A DNA stretch of 64,000 bases from positions 124,001 to 188,000 of the forward strand of contig JASBVO010000011.1 in assembly GCA_029961105.1 (NCBI GenBank). Reading direction: 5' to 3'. The notes beneath the pieces are model-generated. The model did not search any database. It was given only the letters and a program-made list of their open reading frames with translations, and was not told the DNA's origin. Of this stretch, positions 8,191-17,299 are shown piece by piece. This DNA is from Micrococcus sp. GTDB taxonomy: Bacteria > Actinomycetota > Actinomycetes > Actinomycetales > Micrococcaceae. Within the stretch, counting starts at the first letter, position 1. Each line of letters opens with the position of its first letter. Position numbers and translations under genes: made by a program.

Positions 8191-9504
8191 TCAGAACCCC
8201 GTCATGCAGTGGACCGGCCGGTCCTGGGCCAGCATCCCCGCCAGTCGGGCGGCGGCGCCGCGGCGGTGTTCCGCGATCCGCCCGGCCTGGCGCAGCACCT
8301 CGGCGGACACCCCGCCCAGGTAGACGCCGGACAGGTCGGCCACGTCCAGTTCCAGGTCCGGCCCCCGCCGCCCGCCCGCGGCCTCCCCCGCGGGCACGAC
8401 GTCGGCCTCGCCGCCGGACACGGCCAGGTTCCAGTCGCCCGCGGCGTGGCCGAGGCGGTCGTGCACCCGCAGGGTCAGCTCGCCGTCACGGGCGTACGCC
8501 CGGCCGCGCAGGGACGCCGGCACGTCCAGCAGCCGCAGCCACAGGTGGTCCTCCTGATGGGTGGTCCGCACCCGGCGATGGTCCACGAACAGGTGCTCCA
8601 GCAACCGGTCGTCCGGCGCGCCGCGCCAGGTGACCCGCTCGATGAGGTCCAGGTTCGCCAGGAAGGACCACAGCGCCCGGGTGCTCGCCGCAGTGGTGGC
8701 GAACAGCAGCGAGACCCGGATGGTCGCCGGCTCGGTGTCCCAACCGGCGAACCGGTAGGTGACGTAGCCTCGGGGCGTGCCGCCGTCGTCGTGGTGGACG
8801 GCGGCGTACAGCCCGCTGTCCCGGCCGTGCCGGCCGGCCTCGATGGTGTCCGTCTCGTGGCCGCCGTAGGAGGCCATCCGCTGCACGGACCCGGGCGTCT
8901 GCAGGTGGGCCTCGTCGTACAGCCGCGGGCCCAGTTCCGCCAGCTCCCCCGGCTCCACCAGTTCCACGCGGCCGGACACCGGGCCGGCCAGGGCGGCGTC
9001 GCCCCGGACGTCGACCTCGACCGAGCGCACGGTGGTGGCCGCGCCGAAGCCGAAGCGGCGGTAGATGGTCGCCTCGGAGGCGGTCAGCGCGGCCAGCGGC
9101 ACCCCGCGCTCGGCGGCAATCGCCAGTTCGGTCTCCATCAGGGTGCGCAGGATGCCGCGGCGCCGATGGCTCGGGGACACGGTGACCTCGGAGACCAGGC
9201 GCGCCTGGACCTGCCGGCGCCGGCCGGTGTGCAGGGGCTTGTCGAAACCCGAGAAGGTGCCGACGGGGCGGTCCGCGACCGGATCGGCGCCGGCCTCGTA
9301 CACGCCCGAGTACGTGCGCCCGTCCGCGTGGGCGTACCCGAGCAGCTGGTCCAGCGCGGTGCCCTTCGGCTCCGGCTCGTAGAAGCCGCGCTCCACGGTG
9401 CGCACGAACAGGCCCGCCCGGGGGTCCTCCGCGGCGGGGCGGCCGGTGGGATCGAAGCGATGCAGCGCCAGGCCGTCGGGAAGGACGGGGTCAGTGCGCG
9501 GCAT
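8191..9504 (-). CDS. Eis-family GNAT N-acetyltransferase
   Basis: 437 aa, a typical length for the Eis family (acetyl-CoA dependent acetylation of amines, including aminoglycosides in mycobacteria). The N-terminal GNAT domain has the acetyl-CoA loop VSPSHRRRGILRTLM at about residue 110. The central GNAT-like fold includes TIYRRFGFG, whose Tyr matches the catalytic acid of Mycobacterium Eis. The C-terminal SCP2-like domain ends in Phe (PVHCMTGF); in Eis the terminal carboxylate acts as general base. The start overlaps the polA stop by 14 nt, so it is read from the polA transcript. Natural substrate unknown; resistance activity cannot be inferred. Confidence 0.88.
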   Translation of the reverse strand: MPRTDPVLPDGLALHRFDPTGRPAAEDPRAGLFVRTVERGFYEPEPKGTALDQLLGYAHADGRTYSGVYEAGADPVADRPVGTFSGFDKPLHTGRRRQVQARLVSEVTVSPSHRRRGILRTLMETELAIAAERGVPLAALTASEATIYRRFGFGAATTVRSVEVDVRGDAALAGPVSGRVELVEPGELAELGPRLYDEAHLQTPGSVQRMASYGGHETDTIEAGRHGRDSGLYAAVHHDDGGTPRGYVTYRFAGWDTEPATIRVSLLFATTAASTRALWSFLANLDLIERVTWRGAPDDRLLEHLFVDHRRVRTTHQEDHLWLRLLDVPASLRGRAYARDGELTLRVHDRLGHAAGDWNLAVSGGEADVVPAGEAAGGRRGPDLELDVADLSGVYLGGVSAEVLRQAGRIAEHRRGAAARLAGMLAQDRPVHCMTGF

Positions 9505-12358
9505 CGTGCCAGCTCCGCCCGACGCCCACGTGCACGTCCAGCGGGACGGACAGTTGCGCGGCCGCGCCCATCCGCTCCTGGAGCAGGGCGGTGGCCGCGT
9601 CCAGCTCCTCGTCCGGGACCTCGAGGACCAGCTCGTCGTGGACCTGCAGCAGCAGCCGGGAGCGCAGCCCCTGCTCCACCAGGCCGGACTGCACGTCCAG
9701 CATGGCCTGCTTGATGATGTCCGCCGCCGAGCCCTGGATGGGGGCGTTGAGGGCGGCCCGCTCGGCCATGTCCCGCAACTGGCGGTTGTCGCTGTTCAGG
9801 TCGGGCAGGTAACGGCGTCGGCCCAGGATGGTCGCGGTGAAGCCGTCCTGGCGGGCCTTGGCCACGACCTCCTTGAGGTAGTCGCGCACGGCGCCGAAGC
9901 GGTCGAAGTAGCCCTTCATGAGGGACCGCGCCTCGTCCACGGGGATCTGCAGCTGCTTCGAGAGCCCGAAGGAGCTCAGCCCGTAGGCCAGTCCGTAGCT
10001 CATGGCCTTGACCTTGGCCCGCATCTCCGAGGAGACGTCCGCGGGCTCCACGCCGAAGACCTGGGAGCCGACGAAGCGGTGCAGGTCCTCCCCCTCCCGG
10101 AACGCCTGGATCAGGGCCTCGTCCTCGGACAGGTGCGCCATGATGCGCATCTCGATCTGGGAGTAGTCGGCCGTGAGCAGCGTCCCGTAGCCCTCGCCCA
10201 CGACGAACACGTCCCGGATCTTCCGGCCGGCCTCCGTCCGCACGGGGATGTTCTGCAGGTTCGGGTTCAGGCTGGACAGCCGCCCGGTGGCCGCGGCGGT
10301 CTGCGAGTAGGTGGTGTGGATGCGGCCGTCGGCGGCCACCGTGTCCTGCAGTCCCTCCACCGTCTGGCGCAGCTTGGTGGCATCGCGGTGGAGCATGAGG
10401 TTCTCCAGGAAGGGGTGCTGGGTCTGGGCCAGCAGGTCCGTGAGGGAGTCCACGTCCGTGGAGTAGCCGGTCTTGGTCTTGCGCGTCCGGGGCATGTCCA
10501 GCTGGTCGAACAGCAGTGCCTGGAGCTGCTTGGGCGAGCCGAGGTTGACCTTCTCCCCGCCGGTGACCTCGGCGACCGAGGCCCAGGCCGACTCCTGGGC
10601 CGACTCCATCCGGGTGGTGAACTCGTCGAACAACCCGTCCAGCACGGGCCGGTCCACGGCGATCCCGGCGAGCTCCATGTCCACCAGCACGGTGGCCAGC
10701 GGGATCTCCAGGTCCCGCAGCAGCTGCTGCGCGCCGCGCTCGATGAGCTGCGGCACGAAGACCTCGGACAGCCGGCGCACCATCCAGGCGGCGCGCACGG
10801 CGGCGGCGGCCCGGGCCCGGAGCAGGGCCTCCGCGGCGCCGGCACCGTCGGCCGCGGCCGCCTCCAGGTCCAGTTCCAGCTGGTCCCCGGCCTGCGTGGG
10901 GTCCTCCTCCATCTCGAGGGTGGACTGCAGGTGGGTCTGGACGAGGGCGTCCAGGCCGTAGCCCCGGCGGTCCGGGGCGATGAGGTAGGCCGAGAGCAGC
11001 ACGTCGTCCACGACGCCGGCCAGCGTCACGCCGCGCCCCAGCGCGGTCTGCGGCCCGGCGGCCTTGAGGGCCTTGCCCGCCGCCTTGAGGTCGTAGACGG
11101 CCTTCTGCCGGCCGGGCTGGGAGAGGTAGTCGGCCAGCACCGGGCCGGGGCCGGCGTCGGGGGCGTCCGGGGTGGCCCGGGCGGGGGTGCCGTCCAGCGG
11201 GACGTACACGGCGGCGTCCTCGGCCACCAGCGCCGCGCCGAGCGGGACGCCGTAGTCCCCGGGGGCCGGGATCTTGCGCTTGGGCAGGATGGCGGGACCC
11301 TCCAGGACCACGTGCACGCCGACCAGGTTAGCGCCGTGCCCGGTGATGAACGCCTCCAGTTCCGCCCCGGTGGCGGCGATCGTGAACTCGGGGGTCTGCT
11401 CGACCGGGGCGGCCTCGGGCTCGCCGCCCAGGCGCTCGGCGAGGGTGTCGAACAGGCGCTGGCGCACGGCGTTGAACTGCAGGGCGTCGAACAGGTCCTC
11501 GATCTGCTCGTGGTCCGGGTGCTCGAGCTCGGTGGCCTCCAGCGCCACGGGCAGGTCCATGTCCCGCACCAGCGCGTTGAGCCTGCGATTGCGGCGGACG
11601 GACTCGACGTGGTCCCGCAGGGACTGCCCGGCCTTGCCCTTGATCTCGTCCGCGTGCTCCAGGACCTGCTCGACGGTGCCGTACTGGCCGATCCACTTCG
11701 CGGCGGTCTTCGGCCCCACCCCGGGCACGCCCGGCAGGTTGTCCGCGGTCTCCCCCACCAGGGCGGCCAGGTCGGGGTAGTGCTCCGGGGGCACCCCGTA
11801 CTTGGCCTCGATCGCGGCGGCGTCCATCGGCGGGATGTCCGAGACGCCCTTCTTCGGGTACAGCACCAGGGTCTTCTCGGTGATGAGCTGGAACGCGTCC
11901 CGGTCGCCGGAGACCACCCGGGTCTGCCAGCCGGCCGCCTCGGCCTGGGCCGCCATGGTCGCCACGATGTCGTCGGCCTCGAACCCGTCCACCGTGATGG
12001 TCGGGATGTTCATGGCCTCCATGACCTTCTGGATCAGTTCGACCTGGCCGTGGAACTCCTCCGGCGTCCTCGACCGGCCCGCCTTGTACTCCTCGTACTG
12101 CTCAGAGCGGAACGTGGGGGTGTCCAGGTCGAACGCGACCGCGACGTGCGTCGGCTTCTGCTGGCGGATCATGGTCAGCAGCATGGTGGTGAAGCCGTAG
12201 ACGGCGTTGGTGTGCTGACCCGTGTCCGTGACGAAGTTGTCCACCGGCAGGGCGTAGAAGGCCCGGAAGGCCATCGAGTGGCCGTCGATGACCAGCAGGC
12301 GCTTGCCCGAGGCGTCCGAGGGGGAGATGTCAGGTACGGAATTGCTCGAATCAGTCAC
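9491..12358 (-). CDS. polA: DNA polymerase I
   Basis: 955 aa; fills gaps in excision repair and removes Okazaki primers. Domains in order are a 5'-nuclease (LLVIDGHSMAFRAFYALP at the start, FEADDIVATM, GDRDAFQL and the GVPGVGPKTAAKW helix-hairpin-helix), a 3'-5' exonuclease-like region lacking the DEDD carboxylates (as in mycobacterial Pol I, so probably no proofreading), and the family A polymerase with LLTADYSQIEMRIMAHLSED and QVHDELVLEVP. In the O-helix the residue equivalent to E. coli Phe762 is Tyr (AMSYGLAYG). GTG 12358 is chosen because TAGGCT ends 7 nt upstream (leaderless) and the longer frame overlaps the divergent gene. Confidence 0.97.
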   Translation of the reverse strand: MTDSSNSVPDISPSDASGKRLLVIDGHSMAFRAFYALPVDNFVTDTGQHTNAVYGFTTMLLTMIRQQKPTHVAVAFDLDTPTFRSEQYEEYKAGRSRTPEEFHGQVELIQKVMEAMNIPTITVDGFEADDIVATMAAQAEAAGWQTRVVSGDRDAFQLITEKTLVLYPKKGVSDIPPMDAAAIEAKYGVPPEHYPDLAALVGETADNLPGVPGVGPKTAAKWIGQYGTVEQVLEHADEIKGKAGQSLRDHVESVRRNRRLNALVRDMDLPVALEATELEHPDHEQIEDLFDALQFNAVRQRLFDTLAERLGGEPEAAPVEQTPEFTIAATGAELEAFITGHGANLVGVHVVLEGPAILPKRKIPAPGDYGVPLGAALVAEDAAVYVPLDGTPARATPDAPDAGPGPVLADYLSQPGRQKAVYDLKAAGKALKAAGPQTALGRGVTLAGVVDDVLLSAYLIAPDRRGYGLDALVQTHLQSTLEMEEDPTQAGDQLELDLEAAAADGAGAAEALLRARAAAAVRAAWMVRRLSEVFVPQLIERGAQQLLRDLEIPLATVLVDMELAGIAVDRPVLDGLFDEFTTRMESAQESAWASVAEVTGGEKVNLGSPKQLQALLFDQLDMPRTRKTKTGYSTDVDSLTDLLAQTQHPFLENLMLHRDATKLRQTVEGLQDTVAADGRIHTTYSQTAAATGRLSSLNPNLQNIPVRTEAGRKIRDVFVVGEGYGTLLTADYSQIEMRIMAHLSEDEALIQAFREGEDLHRFVGSQVFGVEPADVSSEMRAKVKAMSYGLAYGLSSFGLSKQLQIPVDEARSLMKGYFDRFGAVRDYLKEVVAKARQDGFTATILGRRRYLPDLNSDNRQLRDMAERAALNAPIQGSAADIIKQAMLDVQSGLVEQGLRSRLLLQVHDELVLEVPDEELDAATALLQERMGAAAQLSVPLDVHVGVGRSWHDAAH

Positions 12359-12365
12359 GGGTGCC

Positions 12366-12371
12366 AGCCTA
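12366..12371 (-). promoter_or_regulatory. -10 element for leaderless polA
   Basis: TAGGCT on the minus strand lies 7 nt before the GTG start of polA. Only 19 bp separate the polA start codon from that of the divergent thioesterase gene, so the two promoters must overlap. Confidence 0.5.
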
Positions 12372-12377
12372 GTGCGC

Positions 12378-12905
12378 ATGGACGACGCCCAGACACTCGC
12401 CCCCGCAGGCACGGGATACGCCTTCGTGCCCGGCATCACGCCGCAGCCCTCCCCCGACGAGCTGCGGCAGATGATGCTGGCGGCCGGCATCCCGGAGGAG
12501 ATCCACGGGAAGCTGGGCCCACTGGGCATCAGCCCGCTGACCGCCAAGATGGGCATCGTCTTCCGGGAGATGACGGTGGAGCGGATGGTCGCCACGATGC
12601 CCGTGGCCGGCAACGAGCAGAACGCCGGGCTGCTGCACGGAGGCGCGCACCTGGTGCTCGCCGAGACCCTGGGATCCATCGCCGCGGTCCTGCACGTGGA
12701 CGGGCGCAAGCCGGTGGTGGGCATCGAGATCAGCGCGACCCATCACCGGGGCATCACCGAGGGGACGGTGACGGGCACCTGCACCCCGATCCACCTGGGC
12801 GGGACGCTGACCACGCATGAGATCGTCATGACGGACGACCAGGGGCGGCGGCTGTCCACGGCCAAGATCACGAACATGATCCTGGACCCGGACCGGCGCA
12901 CGTAG
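12378..12905 (+). CDS. PaaI-type hotdog-fold thioesterase
   Basis: 175 aa. The hotdog-fold acyl-CoA thioesterase core is recognisable by NEQNAGLLHGGAHLVLAETLG (the HGG motif with a following acidic residue, as in PaaI/YbgC-like enzymes) and VGIEISATHHRGI. It should hydrolyse a CoA thioester; the substrate is unknown. The N-terminal about 60 residues are an extension before the hotdog domain. The start at 12378 is the first ATG after the shared promoter region with polA, and the longer frame (from 12288) would run through the polA start. No ribosome-binding site is visible, so this gene may also be leaderless. Confidence 0.85.
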   Translation: MDDAQTLAPAGTGYAFVPGITPQPSPDELRQMMLAAGIPEEIHGKLGPLGISPLTAKMGIVFREMTVERMVATMPVAGNEQNAGLLHGGAHLVLAETLGSIAAVLHVDGRKPVVGIEISATHHRGITEGTVTGTCTPIHLGGTLTTHEIVMTDDQGRRLSTAKITNMILDPDRRT

Positions 12906-12927
12906 TTCCCCGTGCCGGGGACCGGAG

Positions 12928-13009
12928 TGCCCCAAGTGGGACTCGAACCCACACATCTCTCGATACCGCATTTTGAGTGCGGCGCGTCTGCCAGTTCCGC
13001 CATTGGGGC
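12928..13009 (-). tRNA. tRNA-Leu (anticodon CAA)
   Basis: 82 nt with a long variable arm, as expected for class II Leu tRNA. The acceptor stem GCCCCAA pairs with TTGGGGC, with discriminator A at 12928. The anticodon arm is CCGCA-CTCAAAA-TGCGG, giving CAA (reads UUG). The T arm contains GGTTCGAGTCC. CCA is not encoded. Confidence 0.96.
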
Positions 13010-13134
13010 CCGCCGCAGGGCGGCGTGGCAACTCCCCAAGGATACACGCGTGAGTGACCGGCGGCGGCGTCGAATACGCTGAGTCCCGAGCCCGTTCCCG
13101 TGCCGCCACCCGTCCCGACCAGTGAGGAGTCACC

Positions 13135-13737
13135 ATGCCGACCGAGAGCACCGCGCCGAGCGCCGACGAGCGGCTCCGTGTCGTCGTCGCCGAGGACGAG
13201 ACCCTGATCCGCCTGGACATCGTGGAGATCCTCTCCGCCCAGGGCTACGCCGTGGTCGGTGAGGCGGACAACGGCCAGCGGGCCGTGGAGCTGGCCACGG
13301 AACTGGAGCCGGACGTGGTGCTGATGGACGTCAAGATGCCCATCATGGACGGCATCACCGCGGCCGAGCAGATCGCCCGGGACCGCCTGGCCCCCGTGGT
13401 GCTGCTGACCGCCTTCAGCCAGCGCGAACTGGTGGAGCGGGCCCGCCAGGCCGGTGCGATGGCCTACGTGGTCAAGCCCTTCAGCGAGAACGACCTGGTC
13501 CCGGCGATCGAGCTGGCGGTGGCGCGGTTCGACGAGCTGCGGGCCCTGGAGGCCGAGGTCTCCGACCTGGCCGAGCAGTTCGCCACCCGCAAGCTGGTGG
13601 ACCGGGCGAAGTCCGTGCTCACGACCACCCTGGACCTGTCCGAGCCGGAGGCCTTCCGGTGGATCCAGAAGACCTCCATGGACCGCCGCCTGACCATGCG
13701 GGAGGTGGCCCAGACGGTCATCGACCAGATGGGCTGA
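13135..13737 (+). CDS. pdtaR: Response regulator with C-terminal ANTAR RNA-binding domain, PdtaR type
   Basis: 200 aa. A receiver domain covers residues 15-130 with the acidic pair ED at 20-21, phospho-acceptor Asp65 (VVLMDVKMP), the LLTAF threonine and Lys in VVKPF. An ANTAR domain follows from about 140 to 200 (LEAEVSDLAEQFATRKLVDRAK and EAFRWIQKTSMDRRLTM). It matches mycobacterial PdtaR (Rv1626), an antiterminator that binds paired-hairpin RNA when phosphorylated, usually by an unlinked PdtaS kinase. RBS GAGGAG lies about 7 nt before the ATG. Its 3' end overlaps the convergent deaminase gene by 20 nt. Confidence 0.95.
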   Translation: MPTESTAPSADERLRVVVAEDETLIRLDIVEILSAQGYAVVGEADNGQRAVELATELEPDVVLMDVKMPIMDGITAAEQIARDRLAPVVLLTAFSQRELVERARQAGAMAYVVKPFSENDLVPAIELAVARFDELRALEAEVSDLAEQFATRKLVDRAKSVLTTTLDLSEPEAFRWIQKTSMDRRLTMREVAQTVIDQMG

Positions 13738-14230
13738 GGCCGTCGTCCGCGCCCGCGTCCCCGTGGCACCGGCGATGCAGCCTCCGCACCTCCTCCGCGA
13801 AGCCCTCCTCCGGACCGTCGACGGACACCCCGGGGGCGACCTGCCGGATCGACAGGGCCGCGACGGGCGCGGGCGGTACCCCCAGTTCGTGGAGCCACTG
13901 GCCCAGCTGCACGGTGGAACTGGCGTAGACGATCCTCCCCAGCCCCACCCAGGCGTGCGCGGCAGAGCACATCGCACAGTGTTCGCCGGAGGTGTAGACC
14001 ACGGCCGTGGCCCGCTGCTCCGGGCTCAGGTGCGCGGCCGCCCACCGGGCGATCGCGAACTCCGGATGGCGCGTGGCGTCACCGCCGCCCACGCGGTTGT
14101 GGTCCTCGAAGAGCACGGCGCCCTCCGCGGAGACCAGCACGGAGCCGAAGGGCTGATGACCGTCCTGGAGGGCGGCCCGGGCCAGTTCCACGCAGCGCCG
14201 CAGGTGAACGCGGTCGGTGTCGGTGATCAT
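13718..14230 (-). CDS. Nucleoside/base deaminase (CMP/dCMP deaminase fold)
   Basis: 170 aa zinc hydrolase of the cytidine-deaminase superfamily. The HPE motif is at residues 55-57 (zinc His55, catalytic Glu57), with the zinc cysteines in HCAMC at Cys85 and Cys88. The family's usual Pro before the first Cys is replaced by His84. GHQPFGSVLV at about 24-33 fits the substrate-loop region. The substrate (guanine, cytosine or another base) cannot be decided. The start is one base beyond the pyk stop (TGACATG), so it is the distal gene of the pyk transcript. The gene overlaps the convergent pdtaR by 20 nt. Confidence 0.85.
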   Translation of the reverse strand: MITDTDRVHLRRCVELARAALQDGHQPFGSVLVSAEGAVLFEDHNRVGGGDATRHPEFAIARWAAAHLSPEQRATAVVYTSGEHCAMCSAAHAWVGLGRIVYASSTVQLGQWLHELGVPPAPVAALSIRQVAPGVSVDGPEEGFAEEVRRLHRRCHGDAGADDGLSPSGR

Positions 14231-14231
14231 G

Positions 14232-15725
14232 TCAGAGCGGCGAGCGGGCCGGCCACACGCCGATCCGTTCGCGGCTGGGACGCTGGTAGCCCTGCAGCAG
14301 TCCGCCGGAGTCGGCGAGGTCCCCGATGCGGTGCACCTTGACGGTGTTGGTGGAACCGGCCTGGCCCGGCGGGGACCCGGCGGCGATGACCACGAGGTCG
14401 TTGACGCCGGCGATGCCCTCCTTGAGCAGCGAGCGGTCCACCTGGGCGGTCATCTCGTCGGTGGAGTCGGCGAACGGCACCATCTTCGGCAGCACGCCCC
14501 AGGACAGGCACAGGATGTTGTGGGTGTGCTCCACGTGGGTGAACGCGTAGATCATCTGGTGCGGGCGCAACCGGGACAGCCGCCGGGCCGAGTCGCCGGA
14601 CTGCGTGAAGGTGGCCAGGTAGCGCACGTCCAGCTGGTTGGCGATGTCCACGGCGGCCCGCGTGATGGCCCCGCCGCGGGTCTTCGGCCGCGAGCCCAGG
14701 GGCAGGATCCGGTCCAGGCCGTGGGTCTCGGTGGACTCGATGATCCGGGCCATCGTCTCCACGGTGACCACCGGGTACTTACCCACCGAGGTCTCCCCCG
14801 AGAGCATCACGGCGTCGGCGCCGTCGAGCACCGCGTTGGCGCAGTCGGAGGCCTCCGCGCGCGTCGGCCGGGGATTGTCGATCATCGACTCGAGCACCTG
14901 GGTGGCCACGATGACCGGCTTGGCCCAGCGCCGGGCCAGCTCGATGGCCCGCTTCTGGACCACCGGGACGTCCTCCAGCGGCAGCTCCACGCCGAGGTCG
15001 CCACGGGCCACCATGATCGCGTCGAAGGCGTCCACGATCCCGTGCAGCGCCTCCACCGCCTGCGGCTTCTCGATCTTCGCGATGACGGGGACCTTCCGGC
15101 CCTCCTCCGCCATGATCGCGTGCACCCGCTCGACGTCCTGCGCGGAGCGGACGAAGGACAGGGCGATCATGTCCACGCCCAGCGCCAGCGCCCAGCGCAG
15201 GTCCTCCTCGTCCTTCTCCGACAGCGCCGGGACGTTGACGGCCACCCCCGGCAGGTTGATGCCCTTGTTGTTGGACACCGTCCCGGCCACCGTGACCTGG
15301 GTGACCACGTCCGTGTCCGTGACCTCCACCGCACGCAGGGCGACCTTGCCGTCGTCGATCAGCAGGGTGTCCCCCGTCCGCACGTCCTTCGGCAGCCCCG
15401 CGAAGGTGGTGCCGCACAGCTCGGCGGTGCCCGCCACCTCACGGGTGGTGATGGTGAACCGGTCCCCCACGGCGAGCTCGTGCGGCCCGTCGGCGAACCG
15501 TCCCAGCCGGATCTTCGGGCCCTGCAGGTCCGCGAAGATCGCCACCGGCCGGCCCAGGTCCGTGGCCGCCCGGCGGATCTCCGCGTAGGTCCGCTCGTGC
15601 ACCTCGTGCGTGCCGTGGCTCATGTTCATCCGCGCGACGTCCACTCCCGCGGCGATCAGGGCCCTGGTCTTCTCGTACCCTTCCGTGGCCGGACCGAACG
15701 TGGCGACGATCTTGGCATGTCTCAT
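14232..15725 (-). CDS. pyk: Pyruvate kinase
   Basis: 497 aa. Converts phosphoenolpyruvate and ADP to pyruvate and ATP at the end of glycolysis. The N-terminus is MRHAKIVATFGPAT. MNMSHGTHE, the catalytic-Lys segment VPVIAKIEKPQAVEAL, the metal-binding MVARGDLGVELP and the nucleotide region CANAVLDGADAVMLSGETSVGKYP are all present. The C-terminal allosteric domain extends to about residue 490. A TAGGGT -10 ends 6 nt before the ATG, so the mRNA may be leaderless. The deaminase gene follows directly. Confidence 0.97.
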   Translation of the reverse strand: MRHAKIVATFGPATEGYEKTRALIAAGVDVARMNMSHGTHEVHERTYAEIRRAATDLGRPVAIFADLQGPKIRLGRFADGPHELAVGDRFTITTREVAGTAELCGTTFAGLPKDVRTGDTLLIDDGKVALRAVEVTDTDVVTQVTVAGTVSNNKGINLPGVAVNVPALSEKDEEDLRWALALGVDMIALSFVRSAQDVERVHAIMAEEGRKVPVIAKIEKPQAVEALHGIVDAFDAIMVARGDLGVELPLEDVPVVQKRAIELARRWAKPVIVATQVLESMIDNPRPTRAEASDCANAVLDGADAVMLSGETSVGKYPVVTVETMARIIESTETHGLDRILPLGSRPKTRGGAITRAAVDIANQLDVRYLATFTQSGDSARRLSRLRPHQMIYAFTHVEHTHNILCLSWGVLPKMVPFADSTDEMTAQVDRSLLKEGIAGVNDLVVIAAGSPPGQAGSTNTVKVHRIGDLADSGGLLQGYQRPSRERIGVWPARSPL

Positions 15726-15731
15726 GGTTCC

Positions 15732-15737
15732 ACCCTA
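15732..15737 (-). promoter_or_regulatory. Putative -10 element of pyk
   Basis: TAGGGT on the minus strand ends 6 nt before the pyk ATG, similar to the leaderless arrangement at uvrB and polA. The -35 is not evident. Confidence 0.35.
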
Positions 15738-15799
15738 ACGAGCAGAGGACCCCCCATGGGCACTGACCCGGGATGATGTCGAGTGGATGTCCGGGCTGC

Positions 15800-17299
15800 T
15801 CAGCGCCGTGGCCGCAGCGCCCCCGCCTCGGCCCGCACCGCGATCGGCCGGTCCGTGGGCTCCACCGGCGAGGGCAGGCGGGTCCAGCTCTCCAGGGACT
15901 CGTCCACGGCCCGGGCGCAGGCCCGGCCCTCGGCGATCGCCCACACCACCAGCGAGGCCCCGCGTCCGGCGTCGCCCGCCACGAACACCCCGGGGGTGTC
16001 CGTCTCGTAGCGCCGGTCCCGGCGGACCACGCCGCGCTCGAGCGTGACGCCGGCCGCGTCCGGACCCTCCGTCAGGCCCGTGTCCTCGACCCCGGTGAAG
16101 CCCAGGGCCAGCAGGACCAGGTCGGCCGGGATCTCCCGCTCGGTGCCCGGCCGGGGCACGCGCCGCCCGTCCGGCAGGTACTCGGTCTCGGCCACCCGCA
16201 GGGCGCGGACGTGACCGTGCTCGTCCCCGAGGAATTCGACGGTGGAGGCCAGGTACTCGCGGGTGCCGCCCTCTGCGTCGGCGCTGGTCACCTCGAACAC
16301 CTTGGGCATGGTGGGCCAGGGTTGGTCGGCCGGTCGCTCGGTGGGCAGTTCCCGGCCGATGGCCAGCGTGGTGACGGAGGCCGCCCCGTGGCGGTGCGCG
16401 GTGCCGATGCAGTCCGCGCCGGTGTCCCCGCCGCCGAGCACGATCACGTGCTTGCCGTCGGCGCGGATCTGGTCCGGGACCGGCTGGCCGGCCACCACCC
16501 GGTTGGACTGCACGAGGTAGTCCATGGCCACGTGGATCCCGGCCAGGTGCCGGCCTCGCACCGGCAGCTCGCGGGGCACGGGGGCACCGGTGGCGATGAT
16601 CACGGCGTCGTAGCGCTCGCGCAGCTCCGCCCACGTGATGTCCTCGCCGATCGCCACGTTGGTGCGGAACCGGGTGCCCTCGGCGACCATCTGCTCGATG
16701 CGCCGGTCCAGGATGTCCTTCTCCATCTTGAAATCGGGGATGCCGTAGCGCAGCAGGCCGCCGACCTGGTCGTCGCGCTCGTACACGGCCACGGTGAACC
16801 CGGCACGGGTCAGCTGCTGGGCGGCGGCCAGGCCCGCCGGGCCGGACCCGACGACGGCCACCGTGTGCCCGTTGAGCCGCTGCGGGATGACGGGCTCGAG
16901 CCAGTCGTTGTCGAAGGCCGCGTCCGCGATGGACACCTCGGTCTGCTTGATCGTCACCGCCGGCTGGTTGATGCCCAGCACGCAGGCGGACTCACAGGGC
17001 GCCGGGCAGATGCGGCCGGTGACCTCGGGGAAGTTGTTGGTGGCGTGCAGCCGGGCCGCCGCCTCCTCCATCCGCCCCTGCCGGACCAGGTCGTTCCACT
17101 CCGGGATGAGGTTGCCCAGCGGGCAGCCCTGGTGGCAGAACGGCACGCCGCAGTCCATGCAGCGTCCGGCCTGCTGGCGGACCACGCCCGGGTCCTGCCG
17201 GGCGTAGACGTCCTTGAAGTCCATGATGCGCACGGGCACCGGACGGGACGGGCGGTCCCGGCGTTCGCGGTTGGTCAGGAATCCACGGGGATCAGCCAT
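15800..17299 (-). CDS. gltD: Glutamate synthase (NADPH) small subunit
   Basis: 499 aa flavoprotein that passes electrons from NADPH to the large subunit. The N-terminal cysteine-rich segment ([22 protein letters not shown], then [12 protein letters not shown]) supplies two 4Fe-4S clusters. The FAD-binding [15 protein letters not shown] and NADPH-binding [13 protein letters not shown] Rossmann motifs follow, then [15 protein letters not shown] near the end. The start at 17299 ([10 protein letters not shown]) overlaps the gltB stop by 8 nt (ATGGCTGA), so it is coupled to gltB. Confidence 0.97.
   Translation of the reverse strand: MADPRGFLTNRERRDRPSRPVPVRIMDFKDVYARQDPGVVRQQAGRCMDCGVPFCHQGCPLGNLIPEWNDLVRQGRMEEAAARLHATNNFPEVTGRICPAPCESACVLGINQPAVTIKQTEVSIADAAFDNDWLEPVIPQRLNGHTVAVVGSGPAGLAAAQQLTRAGFTVAVYERDDQVGGLLRYGIPDFKMEKDILDRRIEQMVAEGTRFRTNVAIGEDITWAELRERYDAVIIATGAPVPRELPVRGRHLAGIHVAMDYLVQSNRVVAGQPVPDQIRADGKHVIVLGGGDTGADCIGTAHRHGAASVTTLAIGRELPTERPADQPWPTMPKVFEVTSADAEGGTREYLASTVEFLGDEHGHVRALRVAETEYLPDGRRVPRPGTEREIPADLVLLALGFTGVEDTGLTEGPDAAGVTLERGVVRRDRRYETDTPGVFVAGDAGRGASLVVWAIAEGRACARAVDESLESWTRLPSPVEPTDRPIAVRAEAGALRPRR

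Noticed and set aside
9398-12820. A 1140-codon open frame antisense to polA and the Eis gene
   Set aside because: Same GC-rich shadow effect. It crosses two unrelated genes and their intergenic junction and encodes low-complexity sequence.
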